From DATGUA01 sp035301545 (GTDB lineage Bacteria > Bacillota > Clostridia > Tissierellales > Tissierellaceae), in NCBI GenBank assembly GCA_035301545.1, contig DATGUA010000045.1, positions 1-64,000 of the forward strand: a stretch of DNA of 64,000 bases, given 5' to 3'. Position numbers and translations under genes: made by a program. This document shows, piece by piece, positions 1-7,512 of the stretch (position 1 is its first letter; the number at the start of each line of letters is the position of its first letter). Under the pieces are notes generated by a model. The model saw only the letters and a list, made by a program, of their open reading frames with translations, was not told the origin of the DNA and did not search any database.

Positions 1-240
1 CTTTTAATAGAAACATAGTGGAATATAAAGTCAAATAATGTTCTATCTTCTCCTTCTTGCAATTCTATTTTAATACAAACATATAGTTTAAATTTATATA
101 TAAATCATCATAATAAATCTTATCATAAATGATAAATAAAAATATAAATAACTAATTATGATAATAAAAAGCGGAAATCGTTTAATTTTCAATTAAACTA
201 TGATATAATAAGGTTTAACTAAATTTTAGGAGGGAAATAT
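1..240. other. AT-rich upstream flank
   Basis: No supportable gene lies here. The stretch is extremely AT-rich with stops in all frames, and is probably intergenic or the 3' flank of a gene lying left of the window. The only functional signals I see are the extended -10 box near 204 and the ribosome binding site at about 229-235. Confidence 0.5.
201..209 (+). promoter_or_regulatory. Extended -10 promoter upstream of the division-associated cluster
   Basis: TATAAT at 204-209 is preceded by TG at 201-202, giving an extended -10 element for the housekeeping sigma factor. The matching -35 region is poor (TTTAAT at 181-186 with a 17-base spacer). It would start a transcript about 25 bases before the first gene. 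Confidence 0.45.
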
Positions 241-618
241 GTGTTTTTATTTATTTATAGACTAAGCATAAGCCTTTTTATATTTAGTATATTAATTTAT
301 ATTTTAATAGTTTTAAGAGAAAAATTTCTTTTAAAGAAAAATATTATTCTTATTGATAACAAACATTTAACACAAGAAGATATTGACAACACAGATATAA
401 ATGAATTTATCTATAAAGGTGTTAATGTAAGATCAGGTGATGGTATTAAAATTATAACCAAGGAAAAAAATACATTTGATGGTATTATAATTGGAGCGAA
501 TAAATCAAAACGATCTGTTCATCTTATTACTCACGAGAATGAAGTAATAGAATTTCCAATTAAAAATATCAAAAAAATAAAAATAATAGATAAATATGGC
601 AGTTTCTTAAGTAATTAA
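241..618 (+). CDS. Unknown small membrane-anchored protein
   Basis: I do not recognise this 125-residue protein. It starts at GTG 241, because the overlapping ATG at 239 is in another frame and stops after eight codons. AGGAGGG at 229-235 is the ribosome binding site. Residues about 5-25 form one hydrophobic membrane segment, followed by basic residues. The remaining soluble part (about residues 60-115) is rich in alternating beta-type residues and contains GDGIKIITKE and DGIIIGANK, which suggests a small beta-barrel domain. It sits 11 bases before the HlyD-like gene at the head of the yggS-sepF-divIVA cluster, so it is probably co-expressed with envelope or division functions. Topology suggests a cytoplasmic domain after one N-terminal anchor. 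The function is unknown. Confidence 0.75.
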   Translation: MFLFIYRLSISLFIFSILIYILIVLREKFLLKKNIILIDNKHLTQEDIDNTDINEFIYKGVNVRSGDGIKIITKEKNTFDGIIIGANKSKRSVHLITHENEVIEFPIKNIKKIKIIDKYGSFLSN

Positions 619-629
619 AGGGTGATGAA

Positions 630-1907
630 ATGTCATACGAAGAGAGAAAAATAAAAAGATTAGAAAGAAAAAAGAAACAACAGAGGATTCGAAGAATTTT
701 AGTCATATCTTTATTTATATATTTAATTTTGAGGTCACTACCTGGAACATTAGCGAAAAACTCTAAAACTATACTTCCTAAAAAACATAATTTAATAGAT
801 AGTATAGATGTACAGGGTTTTTTGATTCTAAATGAAGTAGTATTCCCGACCGTGGAACCAATCGATACTAAAAAGGAACTAGAGGGAAAAAGGATTCCGG
901 CAGGTTTCCAAGTAGCTAAGATTGATTCTTTATCAGATACTTCTAGTATGGAAGACGAATTAAAAAGAATAGAAAAAGACATTGATATATTAAGTAAATC
1001 GGAAAATAAATTAGCTGAAAAAGATAAAGAAAAGATAGAAGAAGATCAGGAACAATTAATAGATAAGCTTAAAGACGAGATTCATGCTGGAAATTACTCA
1101 GATATCGATAAAATTAAAGAACAAATTGAGGATAAGGATGCTAAGGTATCAAAATTTACTCCTACAAACACTTTAATTAAACAAAGTTTAGAAAGTTTAG
1201 AGGCGAGAAGGGAAGAATTATTAAATAATATTAATAATAATAATATTATTTACAAATCTGAAATGGCAGGGATATTGTCATATAAAATAGATAATTATGA
1301 GAAAGTGTATATACCAAAAGAGCTGGAGAATTACACTTATGAGAATTTAAGATTACCTGAAAATTTGGATAATGAAAGTGAAAAGGATTTTAATGGTTTT
1401 AAAATTATAGATAATTTTGAATGGTATGTAGCTCTGAAAATTGATAATTTAGATAATATGAAGGAATATAGTGAAGGAGATTCTATTCTTTTAAAATTTG
1501 AAGATAGTTCTGAGGAAGTTCCTGGTAGAGTGATAAAAATTAATAAATCTAAAGAAAATATGTCGATTATAGTTAGGGTTACTACTTCATTGGGTAAATA
1601 TTATGATGAAAGATTTCCTCAAGTATCTATTATAATGGAAAAACAAAATGTATATAAACTTCCTACTAGAGCATTAGTAAGTAGGGATGATCAGGTAGGA
1701 GTATATATAAAAGAATTTAATGGTATTGTAAGATTTAGACCTTTATCTATTGTAGAAAAAGACAAAGAATATACTTATGTAAGCATAGGTGATGATAAAG
1801 GATTAATAGAGGTGGAAGGTTCTACAGAGCCTGTCAAAACTATTACTTCATATGATGAAATACTTATGAATTCTTTTAACATTAAAGAAGGACAAGTATT
1901 AGATTAA
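630..1907 (+). CDS. HlyD-like membrane-anchored protein of unknown role
   Basis: This 425-residue protein has a very basic N-terminus (KIKRLERKKKQQRIRR), one transmembrane helix at about residues 24-42, an extracellular part with a long charged coiled coil (about 100-200), and a beta-rich C-terminal half. The order membrane anchor, coiled-coil hairpin, lipoyl/barrel-like region resembles HlyD/MFP adaptor proteins, and homologues next to yggS and sepF in Clostridia are commonly labelled that way. No ABC transporter gene is nearby, so a true efflux-adaptor role is doubtful. Its position one gene before yggS and sepF suggests a division or envelope-related job instead. The ATG start at 630 follows GGGTGATGAA. 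The HlyD likeness is based on architecture only. Confidence 0.7.
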   Translation: MSYEERKIKRLERKKKQQRIRRILVISLFIYLILRSLPGTLAKNSKTILPKKHNLIDSIDVQGFLILNEVVFPTVEPIDTKKELEGKRIPAGFQVAKIDSLSDTSSMEDELKRIEKDIDILSKSENKLAEKDKEKIEEDQEQLIDKLKDEIHAGNYSDIDKIKEQIEDKDAKVSKFTPTNTLIKQSLESLEARREELLNNINNNNIIYKSEMAGILSYKIDNYEKVYIPKELENYTYENLRLPENLDNESEKDFNGFKIIDNFEWYVALKIDNLDNMKEYSEGDSILLKFEDSSEEVPGRVIKINKSKENMSIIVRVTTSLGKYYDERFPQVSIIMEKQNVYKLPTRALVSRDDQVGVYIKEFNGIVRFRPLSIVEKDKEYTYVSIGDDKGLIEVEGSTEPVKTITSYDEILMNSFNIKEGQVLD

Positions 1908-1919
1908 GGGGGGATAGTA

Positions 1920-2609
1920 ATTTATTTAAAGGATAATTTAGAAGACATAAAGAATAATATACAGAAGACGTTAGAAAGATGTGGTAGAAGTTCTGAAAAG
2001 ATAAATTTAATTGGAGTAACTAAAACTATTGATGTAGAAACTGTAAAGGATTCTATTGATTACGGAATAAAAAATATTGGCGAAAATAGAGTTCAGGAAT
2101 TAGAGAAAAAAATTGATGAGATAGGTACTAAAGTTAATTATCATATGATAGGGCATCTCCAAACTAATAAAGTTCGAAAGATAATAGATAAAGTTAGCCT
2201 AGTTCACTCCTTAGAGAGGATGTCTTTAGCTAAAGAACTTAATAAAAGAGCAAAAATGAATGATTTAGTTATAGATACATTATTACAAGTAAATATATCT
2301 GAAGAAGAAAGTAAATTTGGTTTAAGAGTATCTGAGGTTGTTCCTTTTATAGAGAGAATTTTAGAATTTGAACATATTAATATAAGAGGTTTAATGACTA
2401 TAGCACCTCATACAGATGATGAATCAATAGTAAGAGGAGTATTTAGAGAATTATATAATCTAAAAGAGGAAATAGAAAAAAGAAACTACAAAGATATTAA
2501 TATGGATTATTTGTCTATGGGGATGACTAATGATTATAAAATAGCTATTGAAGAAGGTTCGAATATGTTGAGAATTGGGACAGGCATATATGGGAAGAGA
2601 AATTATTAG
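1920..2609 (+). CDS. yggS: YggS family PLP homeostasis protein, apparent ATT start
   Basis: YggS/PROSC proteins bind pyridoxal phosphate (PLP) and keep vitamin B6 and amino-acid pools balanced. The first in-frame ATG (2145) would remove the N-terminal third. The upstream reading frame continues with clear family sequence: INLIGVTKT, whose Lys is the PLP-binding residue, and YGIKNIGENRVQE. No ATG, GTG or TTG occurs in frame between the previous stop (1905-1907) and 2145. The best initiator is ATT at 1920, six bases after AAGGGGGG (1906-1913), giving about 229 residues, the usual length. Downstream motifs HMIGHLQTNK, LSMGMTNDYKIAIEEGSNMLRIG are typical. It lies between the HlyD-like gene and sepF, the standard division-cluster position. 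An AUU initiator, a sequencing error or a mutated start are the alternatives. Confidence 0.85.
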   Translation: MYLKDNLEDIKNNIQKTLERCGRSSEKINLIGVTKTIDVETVKDSIDYGIKNIGENRVQELEKKIDEIGTKVNYHMIGHLQTNKVRKIIDKVSLVHSLERMSLAKELNKRAKMNDLVIDTLLQVNISEEESKFGLRVSEVVPFIERILEFEHINIRGLMTIAPHTDDESIVRGVFRELYNLKEEIEKRNYKDINMDYLSMGMTNDYKIAIEEGSNMLRIGTGIYGKRNY

Positions 2610-2620
2610 GAGGGATTTAT

Positions 2621-3055
2621 ATGAGTGGATTTATGAATAAGTTTAAATATTTTATAGGTATTGATGATTATGAAGAAGATTATGAGGATGAAGTAGTAGA
2701 TTTAGATGATTCGTTAGAAATTCCTACAGCAACAAAAACAAAAAAGATTAATAATAATGTGGTTAATCTCCATACTAATAGTAATATGAAAATTATAGTT
2801 CATGAACCTTTAAGCTATGAAGAGGCTCCTACTATCATTGATGATTTAAAATCAAGAAAAGCAATAGTAGTAAACTTTGAACAATTAGATACAGAATTAA
2901 AAAGACAAATATTCGATTTTATTAATGGGGCATTATATTCTATTGAAGGTAAAATACAGAAAGTTACAAAGGATATATTTATTTTAGCTCCTAATAATAT
3001 AGAAATAGACGGACTTAAGGAAGAACTAAATAATAAAGGAATTTTTCCTTGGTAA
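2621..3055 (+). CDS. sepF: Cell division protein SepF
   Basis: SepF is an FtsZ partner that aligns FtsZ filaments into rings and tethers them to the membrane through an N-terminal amphipathic helix. The 144-residue protein starts with a membrane-binding type segment (MSGFMNKFKYFIGI), has an acidic linker (DDYEEDYEDEVVDLDD), and ends with the compact SepF fold: KIIVHEPLSYEEAP, RKAIVVNFEQLD, DFINGALYSIEGKIQKV and the terminal IFILAPNN. Length matches the family. AGGAGGGA precedes the ATG at 2621. It follows yggS by 11 bases and is followed by yggT and ylmH, the conserved Gram-positive order. Confidence 0.96.
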   Translation: MSGFMNKFKYFIGIDDYEEDYEDEVVDLDDSLEIPTATKTKKINNNVVNLHTNSNMKIIVHEPLSYEEAPTIIDDLKSRKAIVVNFEQLDTELKRQIFDFINGALYSIEGKIQKVTKDIFILAPNNIEIDGLKEELNNKGIFPW

Positions 3056-3070
3056 AATATAAGAATAGGT

Positions 3071-3346
3071 GTGATTGTTATAATACTTTTTTATAGATCT
3101 TTAGGTACATTAATTAATTTGATTGAAATTTTAATAGTAGTTAGAATTCTTATGTCTTTTTTAAGTATTGATCCAAATAATAGCATAGTTAGATTTATTT
3201 ATGAATTGACAGAGCCAGTATTAGATCCAGCAAGAAAATTAATAGCCAAACTTGGAATTAATACTGGCATGTTTAATTTTTCACCATTAATAGCTATATT
3301 TGGTATGAGAATAATCTATTCAGTAATAGGAAATATAATTTTTTAG
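3071..3346 (+). CDS. yggT: YggT family membrane protein
   Basis: A 91-residue protein with two hydrophobic helices (about residues 5-30 and 65-90) separated by the conserved loop SIDPNNSIVRFIYELTEPVL followed by DPARK, which identifies the YggT (YlmG) family. The family sits in the division cluster of Gram-positive bacteria and is linked to nucleoid and FtsZ organisation; its biochemical activity is unknown. The start is GTG at 3071 with only a weak ribosome binding site (AATAGGT), so expression may be coupled to sepF, which ends 15 bases upstream. Confidence 0.9.
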   Translation: MIVIILFYRSLGTLINLIEILIVVRILMSFLSIDPNNSIVRFIYELTEPVLDPARKLIAKLGINTGMFNFSPLIAIFGMRIIYSVIGNIIF

Positions 3347-3355
3347 TGAATTATT

Positions 3356-4141
3356 ATGTGGATAGATAGAGAAAAATATATTTCTCATATAAAAGATACT
3401 GAAAAGATTATAAAAATGCGACAACTACTAGACAAAATTCAAATTGTATTAAATAATCATATATTAGAAACTACCGATTTTCTTGATCCATATGAAAGAA
3501 AGTTAGCTGTATCTATATTAAATCGATTTCCAGATATAAATTATTTAGAATATGGTGGTTATAATGATGCGGAAAGAAAAATTATTATAATATTTCCTGA
3601 TTACTTTGCACAAGATAATATAATGAAAGGTGTCTCTATTTTTAGAGTAGATGGTTCTTTAGATTTAATGAACCATAGAGATTATTTAGGGGCATTATTA
3701 AATCTAGGTATAGTAAGAGACAAGATAGGAGATATTCTTGTCCATGATGATTTTGGTTTTATAATGGTGATGGAAGAGATTAGTGACTATATACAATACA
3801 ATTTTGAAAAGGTTGGAAATACAAAAATAAAGATAAAGTCGGTAAATGAAGAGGATATTATAATTCCTAAGACCGAATTTAAGGAGGTTAAAAGATTCTT
3901 AACCTCTTTAAGGTTAGATGTAATTATTAGTGGAGCATATAATTTATCAAGAAAGAAAAGTAATAGTTTAGTTAAAGCAGAAAATGTTAAATTAAATTGG
4001 GAAACAATAAATAAATCTTATGTAGAATTAGAACCTGGAGATATTGTGTCTGTAAGAGGTTATGGTAGATTTATATTACATAATATTGAAGGGAAGAGTA
4101 AGAAAGGTCGGCTGATGTGTATTATCAGAATTTTAATATAA
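3356..4141 (+). CDS. ylmH: YlmH family S4-domain RNA-binding protein
   Basis: This 261-residue protein matches YlmH: an N-terminal part with LDPYERKLAVSILNRFPDINY and YGGYNDAERKI, a middle domain with YLGALLNLGIVRDKIGDILV, and a C-terminal S4 RNA-binding domain (about residues 180-250, with LRLDVIISGAYNLSRKKS and VELEPGDIVSVRGYGRF). YlmH proteins bind ribosomal or peptidyl-tRNA-loaded 50S particles. Recent work on Bacillus places YlmH in ribosome quality control, parallel to RqcH, which is encoded nearby at 7511-9289. ATG at 3356 is 9 bases after the yggT stop, with no strong Shine-Dalgarno, so translational coupling is likely. Confidence 0.92.
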   Translation: MWIDREKYISHIKDTEKIIKMRQLLDKIQIVLNNHILETTDFLDPYERKLAVSILNRFPDINYLEYGGYNDAERKIIIIFPDYFAQDNIMKGVSIFRVDGSLDLMNHRDYLGALLNLGIVRDKIGDILVHDDFGFIMVMEEISDYIQYNFEKVGNTKIKIKSVNEEDIIIPKTEFKEVKRFLTSLRLDVIISGAYNLSRKKSNSLVKAENVKLNWETINKSYVELEPGDIVSVRGYGRFILHNIEGKSKKGRLMCIIRILI

Positions 4142-4154
4142 TGGAGTGATATTA

Positions 4155-4682
4155 TTGATTACACCTTTAGATATCCAAAATAAAGAATTTAAAAAAACAT
4201 TTAGAGGTTTTGATACAGGGGAAGTTAATGAATTTTTAGATGAAGTTATTGAAGATTATGAAAAAACCTACAAAGAAAATATAGAATTAAAAGATAAGGT
4301 GACTGTATTAACTGATCAAATGAAAAAGTATAATACATTAGAAGATACTTTGAAAGATACATTAGTAGTGGCTCAAACTACTGCAGATGATATGACTGCT
4401 AGTGCAAGAGATAAAGCAGAAAATATTATAGAAGAAGCTGAAATAGAAAGAAAAAGAATTATAGAGCGTGCTAATGACGATGTAAGAAATATAGAAAAAG
4501 AATATAGTAATTTAAAGAAAGAAATGTTAATTTTCAAGACACAATATAAATCTTTTATAGAAGCTCAGCTTACATGCTTAGAAGACTTTTATGAACAAGC
4601 AGAGATAATAGAAGAAAATAAAGTAAAGAATCCTGTTAAATTAAAAAGATGGAAGGATACAGATGAATTAGAGGCAAACTAG
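4155..4682 (+). CDS. divIVA: DivIVA family division/polarity protein
   Basis: DivIVA binds negatively curved membrane at poles and septa and recruits division and growth factors. The N-terminus MITPLDIQNKEFKK with RGFDTGEVNEFLDEVIEDYE is the lipid-binding DivIVA domain, followed by a long coiled coil (about residues 30-150). I place the start at TTG 4155, because DivIVA proteins begin MITPLDI and GGAGTGAT (4143-4150) is correctly spaced; the GTG at 4146 would add three residues and lies inside that ribosome binding site. The result is 175 residues. It is the last gene of the cluster; the stop codon lies inside a terminator hairpin. Confidence 0.95.
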   Translation: MITPLDIQNKEFKKTFRGFDTGEVNEFLDEVIEDYEKTYKENIELKDKVTVLTDQMKKYNTLEDTLKDTLVVAQTTADDMTASARDKAENIIEEAEIERKRIIERANDDVRNIEKEYSNLKKEMLIFKTQYKSFIEAQLTCLEDFYEQAEIIEENKVKNPVKLKRWKDTDELEAN

Positions 4683-4697
4683 TCTCTAATTTTTTTG
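4666..4697 (+). terminator. Terminator overlapping the divIVA stop codon
   Basis: ATTAGAG (4667-4673) and CTCTAAT (4684-4690) form a 7-bp stem with a 10-base loop that contains the divIVA stop codon. The stem is followed by a run of T to 4696. This is a standard intrinsic terminator ending the division cluster. Confidence 0.7.
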
Positions 4698-4800
4698 TGG
4701 ATTTTAATAAATGTTATTATATACTAGCTAAAATACTACATTTATTTACTAGGACTGGTTATATTATTGTTATAATAAATTTAATCAGCTGGAGGTAAAT

Positions 4801-5412
4801 ATGGATAAAGCTAAAATGGATTATTTTAAAAACAAACTGATACAAGAAAAGAAAAAAATGCTGTCAATACTTAATAAAGAATTAAACACAGAACATGGTT
4901 TTCTAGAAATAAATGCTACAGAATTATCAATAGTGGACAATCATCCAGGAGATATAGGTACAGAAGTGTTTTTAATTGAACGAAATAAAGGTTTTAAAAA
5001 TCAAATTAATAATGTTTTAAAAGAAATAGAAGCTTCTTTAGAAGATATAAATAACAAAAGATATGGGTTTTGTAAAGATTGTGGGAAGAGAATAGACAAA
5101 GATAGACTAGATATAATCCCTTATTTTAAGAATTGTATAGAATGTGCAAAGAGAGAGGATTTTAAAAGACAAAATGGAGAATATCATGATTATATAGACG
5201 AAAAACTCTTGTCTTTTAGTATTAATCCAGAAGAAAATGTATCTTATGATAGAGAAGATACTTATCAAGAAGTAGTTGAATTTAATATTGTAGACAATGA
5301 TTTATCATATAGTACAGGTGATAATATGGGGATAATGGATGAAGCAGATCATGGAATTGTAGAAGATATTGAAAAGATATCTCAAGAATATTATGATGAA
5401 ACTTTAGATTAA
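4801..5412 (+). CDS. yteA: YteA-type TraR/DksA zinc-finger protein
   Basis: A 203-residue TraR/DksA family protein. The N-terminal helical part contains ELSIVDNHPGDIGTEVF, a signature of the clostridial/bacillar YteA sporulation-associated subgroup. Residues about 85-115 carry a C4 zinc finger (CKDCGKRIDKDRLDIIPYF, then CIECAK). The C-terminal about 85 residues are acidic and poorly conserved. DksA relatives act in the RNA polymerase secondary channel, but the role of YteA proteins is not established. GGAGGTAAAT precedes ATG 4801, and a possible TATAAT lies at 4771-4776. It is a single-gene unit, bounded by terminators on both sides. Confidence 0.88.
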   Translation: MDKAKMDYFKNKLIQEKKKMLSILNKELNTEHGFLEINATELSIVDNHPGDIGTEVFLIERNKGFKNQINNVLKEIEASLEDINNKRYGFCKDCGKRIDKDRLDIIPYFKNCIECAKREDFKRQNGEYHDYIDEKLLSFSINPEENVSYDREDTYQEVVEFNIVDNDLSYSTGDNMGIMDEADHGIVEDIEKISQEYYDETLD

Positions 5413-5440
5413 ACTTCTCTGGTTTACCAGAGAAGTTTAA
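5411..5440 (+). terminator. Terminator after the yteA-type gene
   Basis: AAACTTCTCTGG (5411-5422) pairs with CCAGAGAAGTTT (5427-5438) around a TTTA loop, a 12-bp stem that ends in T and is followed by AATTAATT. The T-run is short, but the hairpin is strong and sits directly at the stop codon. Confidence 0.7.
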
Positions 5441-5455
5441 TTAATTATATTAGTG

Positions 5456-5484
5456 TTGATATTGCTAAAAAAATAATATAGAAT
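5456..5484 (+). promoter_or_regulatory. Promoter for lspA
   Basis: TTGATA at 5456-5461, a 17-base spacer and TAGAAT at 5479-5484 form a good vegetative promoter. Predicted initiation is near 5491. This supports the downstream TTG start of lspA at 5518, because an ATG start at 5491 would leave essentially no leader. Confidence 0.7.
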
Positions 5485-5517
5485 AGAAACATGTTTAAAA
5501 AAATAGGAGGAACAATT

Positions 5518-5973
5518 TTGATTGTTATTTTATCTATTATCATAATAATTTTAGATCAAGGAAGTAAGTTTGCAGCTACAAAATATTTAAAAGGAAGTAA
5601 ACCTTATGTAATTATAAAAAATTTTTTTCAGCTGTTTTATGTTGAAAATAATGGAGCTGCTTTTGGAATTTTACAACACAAAAGAATGTTTTTTGTTATT
5701 ATAACTCTATTAATTATTTCGATATTAGCTGTTTATACAATAAAGTATTATCATCGATTAAATAAAATTACTATAATTTCTTTTGGATTATTAATTGGTG
5801 GAGCAATAGGAAATTTAATAGATAGAATAAGATTAGGGTATGTAGTTGACTTCATTAGCTTTAAGTTAATACACGGTTATAATTTCCCTGTATTTAATAT
5901 AGCTGATATAGCTATAGTTCTGAGCACCTTAGTTATTACTATCTTAATATTGTTTGACAAAATAGAAGTTTAG
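5518..5973 (+). CDS. lspA: Lipoprotein signal peptidase (signal peptidase II)
   Basis: LspA is the membrane aspartyl protease that removes signal peptides from diacylglyceryl-modified prolipoproteins. The protein has four hydrophobic helices and the conserved blocks LDQGSKF, NNGAAFGIL, GGAIGNLIDRIRLGYVVDFI (first catalytic Asp region) and FNIADIAI (second catalytic Asp). I choose TTG 5518, because AGGAGG at 5505-5510 is optimally placed and the promoter at 5456-5484 would start transcription near 5491. The ATG at 5491 would add nine residues ahead of the first helix and has no ribosome binding site. The chosen protein is 151 residues, normal for the family. rluD follows directly. Confidence 0.95.
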   Translation: MIVILSIIIIILDQGSKFAATKYLKGSKPYVIIKNFFQLFYVENNGAAFGILQHKRMFFVIITLLIISILAVYTIKYYHRLNKITIISFGLLIGGAIGNLIDRIRLGYVVDFISFKLIHGYNFPVFNIADIAIVLSTLVITILILFDKIEV

Positions 5974-5982
5974 GTGATATAT

Positions 5983-6888
5983 ATGAAAAAAATTAGGATA
6001 GATGTAGATGAAGATCCTAAAACAAGACTAGATGTATATTTATCTAGCAGAATAAAGGAATTGTCTAGGACTAAAATTCAAGAGTTAATAAAAAAGGAAT
6101 TAATATTAGTAAACAATAAAAAGAAAAAAACAAGATACTTAGTCAGTAAAAATGATGTGATTGATATTAGCATACCTAAACCTAAGACTGTGGAGGTGCT
6201 ACCTGAAAATATAGAATTAGAAATTCTTTATGAAGATGAAGATATAGCTATAGTCAATAAACCTCAAGATATGGTAGTTCATCCGGCTCCTGGCAATTAC
6301 AATAATACTTTAGTAAATGGATTATTGTTTCATATGGATCACCTTTCGACTATGGGTGGAAAGATAAGACCTGGAATAGTACATAGACTTGATAAAGATA
6401 CATCTGGATTATTAGTAGTTGCAAAAAATAATTATGCCTATGAAATTTTAGTTAACCAATTTAAGGAGAGAAGTGTAAATAGGAAGTATATTGCATTAGT
6501 TTATGGTAAAATAAAAAGTGAATTCGGAATAATAAATGAGCCTATAGGTAGAAATATAAAAGATAGAAAGAAAATGGCTGTAAATTATACTAATGGAAAA
6601 GAAGCTATTACTAAATATAAGGTTTTGAAGAAGTTTGCAGATTATACCCTTTTAGAAGTAAAATTAGAGACAGGTAGAACTCATCAAATACGAGTACATT
6701 TGTCGCATATAAAGCATCCTGTATTAGGTGATATTATATATTCTCCTAGGAAAAATAATTTTAAATTAAATGGACAACTACTTCATGCTATTAAAATTGG
6801 GTTTATACATCCTAGAACTAAAAAATATATGGAATTTAAAACGGATTTACCTGACAGATTTAAAAGGGTTATAAATAAAATATATTAA
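5983..6888 (+). CDS. rluD: RluD-family 23S rRNA pseudouridine synthase
   Basis: This enzyme isomerises uridines to pseudouridine in large-subunit rRNA. Residues about 10-70 form an S4 domain (RLDVYLSSRIKELSRTKIQELI), followed by the RluA/RluD catalytic domain with VVHPAPGNYNNTLVNGLL and the active-site block RPGIVHRLDKDTSGLLVVAK, whose Asp is the nucleophile. ETGRTHQIRVHLSHIKHPVLGD is the C-terminal signature. ATG 5983 is preferred over GTG 5974, because TAGGTGAT at 5971-5978 is the ribosome binding site. It is about 301 residues. The lspA-rluD-pyrR order is common in Gram-positive bacteria; the exact target uridines cannot be read from sequence. Confidence 0.93.
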   Translation: MKKIRIDVDEDPKTRLDVYLSSRIKELSRTKIQELIKKELILVNNKKKKTRYLVSKNDVIDISIPKPKTVEVLPENIELEILYEDEDIAIVNKPQDMVVHPAPGNYNNTLVNGLLFHMDHLSTMGGKIRPGIVHRLDKDTSGLLVVAKNNYAYEILVNQFKERSVNRKYIALVYGKIKSEFGIINEPIGRNIKDRKKMAVNYTNGKEAITKYKVLKKFADYTLLEVKLETGRTHQIRVHLSHIKHPVLGDIIYSPRKNNFKLNGQLLHAIKIGFIHPRTKKYMEFKTDLPDRFKRVINKIY

Positions 6889-6902
6889 AGTAGGTGATAA
6901 GT

Positions 6903-7445
6903 ATGAAAACTAAAGCTATAATAATGAATGATAAAGCTATAAATAGAGTGGTGACACGAATTGCTAATGAAATTATTGAAAGAAATAAAGGAGCTAAAGA
7001 TGTAGTTCTCGTAGGTATAAAGACCAGAGGTGTTCCTTTTGCTAATAGATTAAAAAGAAAAATAGCAGAAATAGAGGGTGAAGACATAGAGAATTATAAT
7101 CTGGATATAACCTTATATAGAGATGATCTATCTGAGATAGATGATATACCAGTAATTAATGAAAAGTTTGAAGGTGAAATAAAAAATAAAATTGTAGTGT
7201 TAGTAGATGATGTTATATATACTGGTAGAACTGTAAGGGCAGCATTAGAGGCATTAATGGAAAATGGTAGACCAGCAAAAGTACAATTAGCAATATTGTT
7301 AGATAGAGGTCATAGAGAATTGCCTATTCGTGCAGATTATGTAGGGAAAAATGTGCCAACATCAAGGGATGAAATTGTAGAGGTTAAGTTTAAAGAAGTA
7401 GATAATGAAGATAAAGTAAGTATCAAAGAAATATTATCAAAATAA
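6903..7445 (+). CDS. pyrR: PyrR bifunctional pyrimidine regulator / uracil phosphoribosyltransferase
   Basis: PyrR binds UMP and pyr mRNA to cause attenuation of pyrimidine genes and has uracil phosphoribosyltransferase activity. Visible features are RIANEIIERNKGAKDVVLVGI, TRGVPFANRL and the PRPP-binding motif VVLVDDVIYTGRTVRAALEAL, then RGHRELPIRADYVGKNVPTS, all typical. The start is ATG 6903; GTG 6894 lies within the AGGTGAT ribosome binding site. The protein is about 180 residues. No pyrimidine biosynthesis gene follows, so its RNA targets must lie elsewhere. A strong hairpin closes the transcript. Confidence 0.95.
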   Translation: MKTKAIIMNDKAINRVVTRIANEIIERNKGAKDVVLVGIKTRGVPFANRLKRKIAEIEGEDIENYNLDITLYRDDLSEIDDIPVINEKFEGEIKNKIVVLVDDVIYTGRTVRAALEALMENGRPAKVQLAILLDRGHRELPIRADYVGKNVPTSRDEIVEVKFKEVDNEDKVSIKEILSK

Positions 7446-7459
7446 AAATATATTTAAGT

Positions 7460-7512
7460 ATTTAAAGCCATATCTTAGTGATTTTTTATCAGAAGATATG
7501 GCTTTAAATATT
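7460..7512. terminator. Bidirectional terminator between pyrR and rqcH
   Basis: A 17-bp perfect stem (7460-7476 with 7493-7509) surrounds a 16-base loop. On the plus strand it is followed by ATTATATTTTTTT. On the minus strand the flanking sequence is also T-rich. It separates the convergent pyrR and rqcH genes. Confidence 0.8.

Noticed and set aside
3..38. Open frame at the left edge that could be the C-terminus of an upstream protein
   Set aside because: Only 11 codons, and another frame also ends nearby; no motif supports either.
1210..1250. AAT/ATT-rich palindromic stretch inside the HlyD-like gene
   Set aside because: Simple-sequence coding for Asn-Ile repeats in a coiled coil; no evidence for a functional repeat.
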